From assembly GCA_018897415.1 (NCBI GenBank), contig JAHIKR010000100.1:1-13610 (forward strand): a stretch of 13,610 nt of DNA, given 5' to 3'. The position numbers and the translations under genes were made by a program. Source of the DNA: Pseudomonadota bacterium. GTDB lineage: Bacteria > Desulfobacterota > Desulfobacteria > Desulfobacterales > ETH-SRB1. The notes under the pieces were generated by a model. It worked only from the letters and a program-made list of their open reading frames with translations. It was not told the origin of the DNA and searched no databases. Positions 1 through 8,598 of this stretch are shown piece after piece. Numbering within the stretch: position 1 is the first letter of the stretch; the number at the start of each line of letters is the position of its first letter.

Positions 1-564
1 GCCTCCGGGTCTATTTACGGAATAAGGCTGTTAAAGGCTATTTTAATAAATCCGGTAGAGATATATCTTATAATTTCAAGTGCCGGCTATAAAGTACTTG
101 AGCATGAAACCGGTTACAGGGGTGAATCCTTTTTATCTTTTTTAAAGGACAAAGGTATTAAATTTAATAAGAAAGCTCAGTTATACACATATAATCAGGA
201 TGACCTTTTTGCTCCACCTGCCAGCGGATCGTTTAGAAATGACGGCATGGTTATTGCCCCATGCTCAATGAAAACCCTTGGAGCAATTGCTTCCGGTATA
301 GCAGACAATCTCATTCACAGAGCTGCTGATGTAAATCTCAAAGAAAAGCGTCCGTTGATCCTGCTGCCAAGGGAGACTCCTTTAAACCTTATCCATTTGA
401 AGAACATGTACGTGGCAGCTAAGGCTGGCGCAACCATCATGCCTCCATCCCCCTCATTTTATTCAAACCCGCAAAACATCTCTGACCTTGTTGATTCTGT
501 AATTGCAAGGGTTCTCGACCACCTGAAAATTGAGCATAACCTTGTTAAAGAGTGGGGAGAATAA
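1..564 (+). CDS. ubiX: UbiX-type flavin prenyltransferase (5'-truncated by window edge)
   Basis: The frame is open from base 1 to the TAA at 562-564 and gives 187 residues, so only a handful of N-terminal residues lie outside the window (family members are about 190-200 long). It begins inside the nucleotide-binding GASGS.YG loop (ASGSIYG seen). The family signature follows: an SGSF segment, then GMVIAPCSMKTLGAIASG, then DNLIHRAADVNLKEKRPLIL, PRETPLNLIHL and a PPSPSFYSNP turn. Proteins of this family transfer a dimethylallyl group to FMN, making the prenylated FMN cofactor used by UbiD-type decarboxylases; they are soluble and usually dodecameric. A UbiD gene lies on the same strand at 11216, now separated by the accessory cluster. 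The next gene (res) converges on it. Older annotations call this family 3-octaprenyl-4-hydroxybenzoate carboxy-lyase partner protein. Family assignment is very secure; the pathway served is inferred. Confidence 0.95.
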   Translation, partial: ASGSIYGIRLLKAILINPVEIYLIISSAGYKVLEHETGYRGESFLSFLKDKGIKFNKKAQLYTYNQDDLFAPPASGSFRNDGMVIAPCSMKTLGAIASGIADNLIHRAADVNLKEKRPLILLPRETPLNLIHLKNMYVAAKAGATIMPPSPSFYSNPQNISDLVDSVIARVLDHLKIEHNLVKEWGE

Positions 565-768
565 CATTAATAATAATATTTAGACTCAAATCGAAACGCA
601 TAAAGTCATGACCGTTCCCGAACGTCCCGTAAGAACGTACAAGGCTTCTCATGCTTAAAAGATAGTTATTTACTTATTTATGGACGTCCCGCAAGTCCCC
701 GCCCAGTCAGGATTATAGTCGCCAATAGGTGTTGGCACCTGAAACCATCCTGGCAGCTTGATAACCAC
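565..768. other. Convergent intergenic spacer between ubiX and res
   Basis: No reading frame here looks coding. It contains a near-duplicate 12-mer, ACGTCCCGTAAG at 622-633 and ACGTCCCGCAAG at 684-695, a small inverted repeat CGTTC-CC-GAACG at about 613-624, and a hairpin AGGTG-TTGG-CACCT at 727-740. The hairpin lies just past the res stop on the minus strand but is not followed by a U-run. This spacer is the left border of the putative island; no attachment-site duplicate was found by eye. Confidence 0.6.
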
Positions 769-3456
769 TTAATATCTTTCTGTATATTCATATGCCCTAA
801 CCAATCTATCAATACTCATGTTTAGCTGCACGGCATTGTGCGGGATTAATATATATTTCCAGAGTTTGCCTCCGTTGCGGGCTGTAAACTCTGTCGCATG
901 AGTGCAATATTGAACTGCCGCCCGTGCCTTTTCCTGAACATCTGATGAATCAACATCACTTTCCTTTTTTGTTTCAACCAGATAGATAGCACTATCTGTT
1001 TCAACCACGAAATCCGGATGATACCGTCGCGAATTATGGTTCCAATAAATATGGAATTGTTTTTCGGCAGGGCGAAGCCACTTCAATACTGACTTGTCAT
1101 CTTCCAGTATCCAGGCAAAGTCTTTTTCCGTTTTGGAACCGAATTTATAAAGATTATGGCAGGCCTTTTTAAAACCGCTGAATACCTTGGATGGTATGGA
1201 GTTAGTTGGCGTGATTGTCTGAGTGTAATGATAGATATTGTCCTCTGTGTATTTTGAAAAATTATGCTCTTCTATTTTTGTAAAAGGGCGTACTGTGGTT
1301 TTTACAAACCCCGGCGTTTCGTAGTAGAAATGGTCCATCATCTGTGAATAAATGTAGTTTCCTATTTCTTTCTTGTGATATTGAGTAACATTGGTAACGT
1401 TGTCTTCAGCAAGATATGTCCTGAATTTCTCAACCGCCTGGCTCGCAAATTTGAACAACAGATCAGACTGGCTATCGTAGTCTATCTCCGGGAAATTAAT
1501 AAGTTCGTTGACTATGATATTTTCAAGACTGTCTGGAATAATCCTGCCTTTTCCTATAATAGTATCCGTGCTGTTCTCCTGCTCACGAAGCTTTTTTACT
1601 AAAATCTCTTCAGATACAGGCTGGTAATTGAGATTCTTGGTATCGAGGTTAAAATCCCTGAACCCAGACAGCACATCATCGCTCTGCTGGATTATAATTC
1701 TTGGGATTTCAATAATATTGTCTGCAAAATCACCTACAATAGACTCATATACTGCTTCGACTTCTCTTATCGCTTCTGCAGCGAATAAAGACTGCTGAGG
1801 ATCGCTGTATATCTTGCGCATTATTTTCTCGACAGCGATTTCCTTGATTTCCGGTCTTGTCAGTTCATTTACATTTTTTGCATCTTTGTTCAACTCGGGA
1901 AGGGTATCAAAGATTGTCTTTCTTAGCTCCAGATTGATACATGCCTTTCTTTTTTCCTCCGGTTCTACAATATCTTCAATGCGTGCTCTTGCTTCCTTAT
2001 ATTTTTCTTCGATATTTGAAAGCGAGGTAATCACTTCCTTTTTCTGGATAAACTCATCCGGATCTATCTCGATGATATTTTCCTTTTTGATAATTGACCC
2101 GGGCTTGTTCGCTTCATCTATAATTTCCTGAAATTTATCGTGTGCGACAATAGTCAGTTTATCTGCCTTGTCGTTTCCGGTTCTCTTGTTATAAGGCAGG
2201 CGCAAGCCTCTTCCGATAGTCTGCTCCCTGAGTGTCATGGAAGCCGCAGTGCGCAGAGGAATAATCGTGTAAAGATTGGTCACATCCCAGCCTTCCTTGA
2301 GCATATTAACATGGATCACGATCTCTATTTTATTATCGGGACTCTCCAGTAAAACTAATCGGGCAATATTTTCTTCCTTTTCCGCTCCTCTTTGAGCAGA
2401 GTGAATTTCCATGACATTGTCGGCATAATTTCCTTCAAAAAAAGCCTTTGAGGTAATCAATTCCTTCAACTTGCCTGCATGGCTGGTATCTTTGGCAACG
2501 ACAAGCACAAAAGGTTTAATCTGCTGTACTTTATTATTCCGCGCGTATATATCCAGGGCCACTTTAGTGTCTTCGTGGATTCGTATACCGTCTTCCAGTT
2601 TAATTCTGTCAAGCTCTTCATCGCTGTAATGTGAAGGATCAAAGTCTTTGCGTGTAGCCACGGCAGGTTCTTTGACAAATCCGTCAGGGATCGCCTTTGC
2701 CAGGGAATATTCATACACCACATTTTTGAATTTTATGGTGAGTTGCCCCCGTTCCACCTGTGGAGTCGCCGTCAATTCCAATCCGAGGATGGGATTTAAT
2801 TCGTTGATAATCTCCATTCCCCTGTCCGCGCGATAGTGATGGGATTCATCCATAAGCAATACAAGGTCGTTTAGATTAGAAAGATAGTTGAAATAGGATT
2901 CACCCAGATATTCCGAAAGCCGCTTGATCCGAGGCATACTCCCACCCCTTGTCTCAGCGTTTATCTTGGATATATTGAAGACATTGATATGAACTTCGGA
3001 ATCAAACATGGTTCTCTGTGAAGCATACTGGTAATTATCGCCGGTAATTATGCGTGGGCGTTTCGTCGCAAATTCACCGATGCCCTGAAATACATACTTG
3101 GGACTGGTCGGCAACGATAAATCATCAATAAGCTTGTTATAAATAGTGAGGTTGGGCGACAGGACAAAGAAGTTCTTGATTCCCTTACGCAGATAGAGAT
3201 AGGCAATAAACGCTCCCATTAGACGGGTCTTGCCGACACCGGTTGCAAGGGCGAAACAGACAGATGGGAAATCTCTTTCAAAATCCGTGCATGTCGGATA
3301 CGCATCCTTTACCTTGTTAAGCTCGGTTTGCTGATCGACGTCTTTCTGCAGAGTCAATTTACCGACCAAATCAGTAAGTATTTCAAGACTTTCTGTTTGA
3401 GGCGCCCTCAGGCTCAAGCGGTTTTTGATAGAAGTCGCGATACGATCCATTGTCAT
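769..3456 (-). CDS. res: Type III restriction enzyme Res subunit (SF2 helicase-nuclease)
   Basis: An 895-residue protein with the full plan of type III Res. The N-terminal SF2 helicase has Walker A ATGVGKT (71-77), motif II DESHH (203-207), motif III LTATP (228-232), MLKEGWDVTNL (385-395) and motif VI REQTIGRGLRLP (410-421). The C-terminus carries a PD-(D/E)xK nuclease: HPDF with D815, then E828-T-K830. In this family Res forms a complex with Mod, hydrolyses ATP after Mod binds an unmethylated asymmetric site, and cuts near one of a pair of sites. The predicted first ATG (3456) has GGGAG too close; the ATG at 3450 has GGAG nine bases upstream and is the likelier start, giving 893 residues. 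It lies 32-38 bases behind mod and ends the cluster, converging on ubiX. All catalytic motifs look intact, so an active enzyme is expected. Identity is secure. Confidence 0.95.
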   Translation of the reverse strand: MTMDRIATSIKNRLSLRAPQTESLEILTDLVGKLTLQKDVDQQTELNKVKDAYPTCTDFERDFPSVCFALATGVGKTRLMGAFIAYLYLRKGIKNFFVLSPNLTIYNKLIDDLSLPTSPKYVFQGIGEFATKRPRIITGDNYQYASQRTMFDSEVHINVFNISKINAETRGGSMPRIKRLSEYLGESYFNYLSNLNDLVLLMDESHHYRADRGMEIINELNPILGLELTATPQVERGQLTIKFKNVVYEYSLAKAIPDGFVKEPAVATRKDFDPSHYSDEELDRIKLEDGIRIHEDTKVALDIYARNNKVQQIKPFVLVVAKDTSHAGKLKELITSKAFFEGNYADNVMEIHSAQRGAEKEENIARLVLLESPDNKIEIVIHVNMLKEGWDVTNLYTIIPLRTAASMTLREQTIGRGLRLPYNKRTGNDKADKLTIVAHDKFQEIIDEANKPGSIIKKENIIEIDPDEFIQKKEVITSLSNIEEKYKEARARIEDIVEPEEKRKACINLELRKTIFDTLPELNKDAKNVNELTRPEIKEIAVEKIMRKIYSDPQQSLFAAEAIREVEAVYESIVGDFADNIIEIPRIIIQQSDDVLSGFRDFNLDTKNLNYQPVSEEILVKKLREQENSTDTIIGKGRIIPDSLENIIVNELINFPEIDYDSQSDLLFKFASQAVEKFRTYLAEDNVTNVTQYHKKEIGNYIYSQMMDHFYYETPGFVKTTVRPFTKIEEHNFSKYTEDNIYHYTQTITPTNSIPSKVFSGFKKACHNLYKFGSKTEKDFAWILEDDKSVLKWLRPAEKQFHIYWNHNSRRYHPDFVVETDSAIYLVETKKESDVDSSDVQEKARAAVQYCTHATEFTARNGGKLWKYILIPHNAVQLNMSIDRLVRAYEYTERY

Positions 3457-3488
3457 TATCTCCCGGTTTTGTTTCGGCAGTTGCTAAT

Positions 3489-5129
3489 CTAAAAAAGTTT
3501 CCCCTGTTCCATAGCGTTCTTTTTCCCGGTTGTTTCTTTTCCGGGTCCCGGCGGCACGAAATCAGGAGCATCGGGATCAACAGGCATGGTAACAATATTA
3601 AAGCTGTAATCATCTCTGCCGAATTCACACCTGCCAAGCAGCATTCCAGGTATTTTTTTGACGGTGATTTCAGAATGTTGGTTTTCGCAGGCTTTCTGAA
3701 ATGATTTGCAGCAGATGAGCAGGCTTTCGCCTGGTTTCATATCCTCCCTGATTTTGTCCAGGGTCTCGACGGTGACAAACTGCGTAGTAGTAAAGATAAA
3801 GTCCTTTTCAGTAGATTGTCCCTGTTTCCAGTAGATCTCTTCATCAGGATTATATTTAAATCCCTCGTGCTTTGACATGGCAGCCGCCAGCATGTCCGCA
3901 TTGTATCGTTCGTCAATCACCCAGTTGCCGTGCTTATCTTCCTTGAGCAGACTGGGAGCAAGATAGTAATATTTGAATCCTCCCCCACCTTTCCAGTTTA
4001 CTGATTTTGAGATGCCGCCCTGGTCTGTGCCGTCGCAGACCTGTTTCAAGCGCGGAAGGCAGTGCGTGTGGCAATGTTCGCCCAGTTCGATGCCGATCCA
4101 CTTTCGCCCCATCTTATGGGCGACGGCGGCGGTTGTTCCGGAACCGAGGAAAGAATCAAGGACGAGGTCGCCGTGATTGGATGCAAGTATAAGAATACGC
4201 TGGATTAACCGCTCTGGTTTTGGTGTATCGAAAAAAGTATCGGGAAATAATTGTTTCATTTCTGCTTTGGCTTCTTGATTATGTCCCACTTCATGATGTG
4301 GCCAAATTGTTGTAGCAACTAAACCATCTTGTACTTCTGAAAGAAACTTTTTAATCCTTGGAACATTTGTTCCGTTTTTTCCAAACCAGATTCTATTATC
4401 AGCTACTAACTCTAAATATCTTTTTTTTTGGAATTGCCAACTTCGTCCTTTTGGTGGCCATATTTTTTTTCCTGCTGGATTTTCTATTTCATAAATGCAA
4501 GATTCTGAAGGTGTTTTAACTTGTATTGGTTGTGATGACCAACTACCCCTTGGATCTTGATCAGGATTTTTAAACTTGCTATCCATATCTTCAGTTCTTG
4601 GCAACATGTTTGGACGCCAATTTTCCTTATTTTTGGCATATATCAAAATATGATCATGGTTATCGCTAAGCCATTTTGCATCATTAGCTCGTGTATGCTT
4701 TTTATGCCAGATCACATTCGCCACAAAATTTCTGCGCCCGAATATTTCATCACAAAGCACTTTTAAATAATGTGATTCATCATCATCAATCGAAATCCAC
4801 AGGCTCCCATTATCGGAAAGGAGCGCCCTCAGCAGTTCAAGGTGAGGCTTCATAAGGCTTAGCCAAAGCGAATGTTCCAGCCCGTCGTCATAATGCTCAA
4901 ACGCATTCCCAGTATTATACGGCGGATCGATGGAAATGCACATGACCTTCCCCGCAAAATCCTGTTCCAGCGCTTTCAGCGCGAGGAGGTTATCGCCGAA
5001 TATCAGCATATTTTCGCTGTTCTTGTCACCGTAGGATTTCTCAGGGTCCTCAATCAGGATTCTCGGCTCCAGCTTCGGCTGGTCATCCTTGCCTATCCAG
5101 GTAAGTTCAAGTTTTTGTCGGTTTTTCAT
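3489..5129 (-). CDS. mod: Type III restriction-modification DNA methyltransferase Mod (beta class)
   Basis: From the ATG at 5129 the protein has 546 residues. Catalytic motif IV DPPYNT is at 68-73 and the SAM-binding motif DSFLGSGTTAA near 325-335. The order DPPY, then recognition domain, then FxGxGT marks a beta-class N6-adenine (or N4-cytosine) methyltransferase as in type III Mod. A frame-open ATG lies at 5141, but GGAG sits six bases before the ATG at 5129, so I choose the latter. The C-terminal part (about residues 380-546) ends in EQGKLF and probably contacts Res. The gene starts 36 bases after the SNF2 stop and is followed by res. The segment coding residues about 113-310, between the two catalytic motifs, is much more AT-rich than the flanks (see findings) and holds an A9 and an A8 run on the coding strand. 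The recognition site cannot be read from the sequence. Confidence 0.95.
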   Translation of the reverse strand: MKNRQKLELTWIGKDDQPKLEPRILIEDPEKSYGDKNSENMLIFGDNLLALKALEQDFAGKVMCISIDPPYNTGNAFEHYDDGLEHSLWLSLMKPHLELLRALLSDNGSLWISIDDDESHYLKVLCDEIFGRRNFVANVIWHKKHTRANDAKWLSDNHDHILIYAKNKENWRPNMLPRTEDMDSKFKNPDQDPRGSWSSQPIQVKTPSESCIYEIENPAGKKIWPPKGRSWQFQKKRYLELVADNRIWFGKNGTNVPRIKKFLSEVQDGLVATTIWPHHEVGHNQEAKAEMKQLFPDTFFDTPKPERLIQRILILASNHGDLVLDSFLGSGTTAAVAHKMGRKWIGIELGEHCHTHCLPRLKQVCDGTDQGGISKSVNWKGGGGFKYYYLAPSLLKEDKHGNWVIDERYNADMLAAAMSKHEGFKYNPDEEIYWKQGQSTEKDFIFTTTQFVTVETLDKIREDMKPGESLLICCKSFQKACENQHSEITVKKIPGMLLGRCEFGRDDYSFNIVTMPVDPDAPDFVPPGPGKETTGKKNAMEQGKLF

Positions 5130-5165
5130 GCTAAACTCCATGTGCTAATTAAATATAATAAGCAC

Positions 5166-8024
5166 TCAAACCAGTTTCCAATGAATTCGAAAAAGTTCAT
5201 CTATCTTAATTCGCTGCTGCATTTTTGCTTCGATTTTGTCAAGAAGGTCGTCTTTGTGCCTTTCTATTTCGTCCTGTGCATTAAACAGCTTTCGACGAAG
5301 ATCAGTTCTTTTCTTTTCCATAACTTTAATTTTTCGTTGCAGATCAACTTTCTTTTCTAAATGGGCGATTTTTCTGGACATTGTTTTCTGTTGTTTGATT
5401 GCCATATCAAGATCCTTGATATGTATCTCCAGGCTTTTCTTTCTGTCTTCCGCCCACTTATCAAGCTTGTCCATCTCTTCTTCAAAGAATTCAGCATTTT
5501 TAACTGCTATATTATCCAAAATTTGCGCTTGTTTCTTTTGATGAATATCATCCAGGGTTTTAATATTCAATGAATAACCATTAAGCGGTTTTTCGGTTAT
5601 TACGGGTATGGACAAAAGGCGCATGCACTGGTCGGAATCAAGCAGTTCCCCATCATCTGTAATTCCGGCATGGATAATATAATCTTCATCCTCCAGCGCT
5701 GAAACAGTAAAGTTATATACAGCAAGATGCCCTTGTTTTCCAACAAGCGTTTCAAGAATAGAAATTCTGCTTTGGGTATTGGTATAATCAAAAGTCAAGA
5801 GCTTTTCAGGCGTGTCAAGCTCTCTTGCATATTGAATAAGCGCCTGTGCAAGTGGATGGCCTATGCGGTAGGTATGGGCATCTGTGACATTTTTTTTAAG
5901 CTTATAAATGCCTGTAGGTATTTTAATGTTTGTGAATGGATTTGTTTTCAGATGAAAAACAGGAGCGCTGTCATTGAATACAGCATGTTCCTTGAGGCCA
6001 AACTGCGTGATCGCCCACAGCCACTGCTCATAACGGCTAAGATATATTTCGCTGTTTTCACGCGTTACCCTGAGTTTCTCGACCACTTCATCATCAAAAT
6101 GGTCAAACAGCTTTTCACGGGTTGATTTCATATTGGCTGCAATTTTCTCATCCATTTCCGCCTGAAGCTTGTCAAAGGCTGCCTGAATCTGCTCCTTTGT
6201 TCTGCAGGACTGATAGATTTCGGCTATTCTTTTTTCAAAATCAACGCCTGATTCAATGACACCAAGCACTTCATCAGATGCGCCAAAAACACCGCTGAAA
6301 AGCTGGAATTTATCTCTGAGCAGTTCAAATACTCTTTGATCCGCCTTATTTGCTTTATTCACAAAATTAACAACCACAACATCAAATTCCTGACCATAAC
6401 GGTGGCAGCGGCCAATGCGCTGCTCGATCCGCTGGGGATTCCAAGGCAGATCGTAATTAACTACAAGTGAACAAAACTGAAGGTTTATTCCTTCAGCACC
6501 AGCCTCTGTTGAGATCATTATTTTTGCATCATTCTTAAAATAGTCAATAATTGCAGCGCGGATATTGGATGTTCTGGAATCTGTAATTACATCTGTGCCA
6601 TTATATTTTTCAAGCCAGTTTGCAAAAATCTTCTTTGATTTTTCATCATTGTTTGATCCGCTAAATAATACTATTTTGTCTTTGTATTCGGGTATCTCCT
6701 GTAAAATTCTATTCAAATACTCCTGTGTGCGGGTTGATTCTGTAAAAATAAGCGCTTTTTCTCTGGCTCCAAGTTCCCTGGCTTTTGCAAACCCCTGTTC
6801 CAGCGCTGTTTTAAGTTTCTCTCCCTTTGCGTTATGAACAATGCTTTCAGCCAAATCTCTAAACGCTTCGAGTTCTGCTATTTCTTTTTCGATAACCATG
6901 ACATCTGCTTTAGTAAGCACTTCAGCTTCATTGTCATTCTCATCCCATTCATCACGAACTTCCTCGGCAGCGCTGAAATCCTCAATAATATCATCATACG
7001 ACTCAACAATAGTCGCATCTTTGAGTTTCTTCCTTAATTTTCTGGCTAACATGTCGAGTGTGCGTGAAATTGCGTAAGTTGAAGAAGCAAGAAGTTTGCG
7101 TAATATGAGGATCATCAGATGGCGCTGGCCTTTTGGCAGAGCCTGGAGATTTTCTTTTCGCAAATATTCGGATACCATTTCATAAAGGACTTGTTCATCA
7201 TCAGTTGGAATGAATTCAATTGTTATGGGTATCCGGTTTTTATAGTTAATGTATTCCTGGACGTTTCTTCGCAGATGCCGCTTGCATATTGGTTTTAATC
7301 TCCCTTTAAGGTCTATAAACTGGGTGTCATTATCAATACGTGTAAACTGGCTTTTATAACTTTTAAGATCACCAAAAATGTGTTCATCAATAATGCTGAC
7401 AAGACCATAAAGTTCCAGAAGTGAGTTTTGCAGCGGTGTAGCTGTAAGTAATACCTTTTTTGAATATTCAAGAGAATGTTTTATGGATTTTCCGATTTTA
7501 TTATCAGTTCTGTAAACATTTCTCAGCTTATGCGCTTCATCAAGAACAACAAGATTCCATTTTGTCTTTTTTATGTATGCTTCCTTATTTCGGGCAAAGT
7601 GATATGAGCAGATAACAATTTTGTCCTGATCAAATGGGTTTTTGTCACCCTGTTGTACAAGCTGATTGAAGGATTTTGCTTCAAGAATAATTGAAGGAAG
7701 ATAGAATTTATCGGAAAGCTCCTGACACCATTGATTCCTGAGACTTGAAGGGACAATAATTAAAAGCTTCCTTTTGCGTTCAGCCCATTTCTGAGCAATA
7801 AGGATGCCTGCTTCTATGGTTTTGCCAAGACCAACCTCATCGGCAAGAATTGTTCCTTTTGAAAGAGGGGATTTAAAAGCAAATAATGCCGCATCAATCT
7901 GATGAGGGTTCAGATCAACCTGGGCGTTGGATAAGATGGCGCTGAGTTTTTCAGGTGTATTGGAAGGACACCTTTTTGTTAGCTGATATGCGTAATATTT
8001 AGCCTGGTAGGGTGATATTTGCAT
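5166..8024 (-). CDS. SNF2/RapA-like helicase-translocase with C-terminal coiled coil, mod-associated
   Basis: A 952-residue protein. Its SNF2-type SF2 ATPase shows motif I DEVGLGKT (62-69), motif Ia VPSSLRNQW (91-99), motif II VLDEAHKLRN (160-169), motif III LLTATPLQN (192-200), motif V STEAGAEGINLQ (505-516) and motif VI QRIEQRIGRCHRYGQ (531-545), all intact. An acidic insert (about 343-370) lies between the RecA-like lobes. Residues about 845-940 are rich in K/E/L/I heptads and predict a long coiled coil. SNF2/RapA proteins translocate on double-stranded DNA and displace bound proteins; a DNA-strand-separating role is not expected. The gene is directly upstream of mod (36-base gap) and probably co-transcribed. 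Only a weak Shine-Dalgarno (GGAC) precedes the ATG at 8024. DISARM uses a SNF2 protein (DrmD) beside a methylase, but no DUF1998 or PLD gene is present here. The ATPase family is secure; the role with Mod-Res is inferred. Confidence 0.9.
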   Translation of the reverse strand: MQISPYQAKYYAYQLTKRCPSNTPEKLSAILSNAQVDLNPHQIDAALFAFKSPLSKGTILADEVGLGKTIEAGILIAQKWAERKRKLLIIVPSSLRNQWCQELSDKFYLPSIILEAKSFNQLVQQGDKNPFDQDKIVICSYHFARNKEAYIKKTKWNLVVLDEAHKLRNVYRTDNKIGKSIKHSLEYSKKVLLTATPLQNSLLELYGLVSIIDEHIFGDLKSYKSQFTRIDNDTQFIDLKGRLKPICKRHLRRNVQEYINYKNRIPITIEFIPTDDEQVLYEMVSEYLRKENLQALPKGQRHLMILILRKLLASSTYAISRTLDMLARKLRKKLKDATIVESYDDIIEDFSAAEEVRDEWDENDNEAEVLTKADVMVIEKEIAELEAFRDLAESIVHNAKGEKLKTALEQGFAKARELGAREKALIFTESTRTQEYLNRILQEIPEYKDKIVLFSGSNNDEKSKKIFANWLEKYNGTDVITDSRTSNIRAAIIDYFKNDAKIMISTEAGAEGINLQFCSLVVNYDLPWNPQRIEQRIGRCHRYGQEFDVVVVNFVNKANKADQRVFELLRDKFQLFSGVFGASDEVLGVIESGVDFEKRIAEIYQSCRTKEQIQAAFDKLQAEMDEKIAANMKSTREKLFDHFDDEVVEKLRVTRENSEIYLSRYEQWLWAITQFGLKEHAVFNDSAPVFHLKTNPFTNIKIPTGIYKLKKNVTDAHTYRIGHPLAQALIQYARELDTPEKLLTFDYTNTQSRISILETLVGKQGHLAVYNFTVSALEDEDYIIHAGITDDGELLDSDQCMRLLSIPVITEKPLNGYSLNIKTLDDIHQKKQAQILDNIAVKNAEFFEEEMDKLDKWAEDRKKSLEIHIKDLDMAIKQQKTMSRKIAHLEKKVDLQRKIKVMEKKRTDLRRKLFNAQDEIERHKDDLLDKIEAKMQQRIKIDELFRIHWKLV

Positions 8025-8038
8025 GGTGTCCGTTTAAA

Positions 8039-8143
8039 TTAAACCACATCAATGTTAGGTGGAACGATTTGGGTACCCCCGGCAAGGGCGGCATCATGAG
8101 GTGTTGTCTGGGAGAGATCTGTCCAACTTGCGGTCGATTTGTT
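8039..8143 (-). pseudogene. Short coding-looking fragment just upstream of the SNF2 gene
   Basis: On the minus strand, 34 codons from 8143 to a TAA at 8041-8039 read like the natural C-terminus of a protein (TDLSQTTPHDAALAGGTQIV followed by PPNIDVV). The frame is closed upstream by TAG at 8146-8144 and contains no ATG, GTG or TTG start, so it cannot be an independent gene as it stands. It is preceded by a copy of the sequence AGGGTTGGATCT that also lies at the end of the 232-residue gene. It may be the tail of a decayed small gene that once linked the upstream three genes to the SNF2 gene. I recognise no family; the composition is the only evidence that it was coding. Confidence 0.3.
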
Positions 8144-8166
8144 CTAAGATCCAACCCTTCTCACTT

Positions 8167-8598
8167 TTATTTACGAGCGGAATAAGACTCGCGGACTGTT
8201 TCAAGAATCAACTCGGCTATCAGTTCATCATCTTGTTTTAAGTTATATATTCCGCCGTGTGATGGGTCACACACATCATCCTCTATGGGGTCATGGAGGA
8301 CCTCTAAATTTCTTCTGTCTGGACTTTCTGTTAAAACATTTTCACGAACCTCACCAACATTCAGGACAGCTATTTTTGCACCCGCTCCAACAGTGAATTT
8401 TGCGGAGTAAATATTTCGAATCTCATTTATTTCATGTGCTCTGCTTGAGCAGTTGAGAAATTCCAACCAATTTACAGAAAAATTTTCTTCATCTGATCTC
8501 AGCATGAAAGCGGTGGCCTGAATTTGCCCATCTGGAGCTTGCCAAGGTCTGCAAAATCGGGCAATGTGGTCTGAATCCGGTATCTGATCACCTTTCAC
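8167..8598 (-). CDS. Uncharacterised protein, third gene of the TIGR04255-led module
   Basis: I place the start at the GTG at 8598, giving 143 residues; an ATG at 8622 would add eight residues that read as upstream-gene sequence (CRGLDLR). The GTG forms a four-base GTGA overlap with the stop of the preceding 232-residue gene, a classic sign of translational coupling. The protein starts VKGDQIPDSDHIARFCRP, then has an AF-LRS-EE--SVNWLEF segment and, near the C-terminus, LHDPIEDDVCDPSHGGIYN, with conserved-looking D, H, C and P positions. No transmembrane segment, signal peptide or known catalytic motif is visible. I cannot name the family. Its position between the other module genes and the SNF2 gene suggests it belongs to the accessory cluster; its function is unknown. 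Confidence 0.8.
   Translation of the reverse strand: MKGDQIPDSDHIARFCRPWQAPDGQIQATAFMLRSDEENFSVNWLEFLNCSSRAHEINEIRNIYSAKFTVGAGAKIAVLNVGEVRENVLTESPDRRNLEVLHDPIEDDVCDPSHGGIYNLKQDDELIAELILETVRESYSARK

Noticed and set aside
727..740. Hairpin AGGTG-TTGG-CACCT as terminator of res
   Set aside because: The stem is only five pairs and on the minus strand it is followed by ATTGGCGACT, not a U-run.
1814..2131. Plus-strand open frames inside res, mod and the SNF2 gene
   Set aside because: They lie opposite secure genes with intact motifs, have low-complexity serine/phenylalanine-rich products and no ribosome-binding sites.
769..8024. DISARM system (SNF2 helicase plus methylase)
   Set aside because: No DUF1998 protein, DrmA-type helicase or phospholipase-D protein is present, and the methylase and second helicase are clearly type III Mod and Res.
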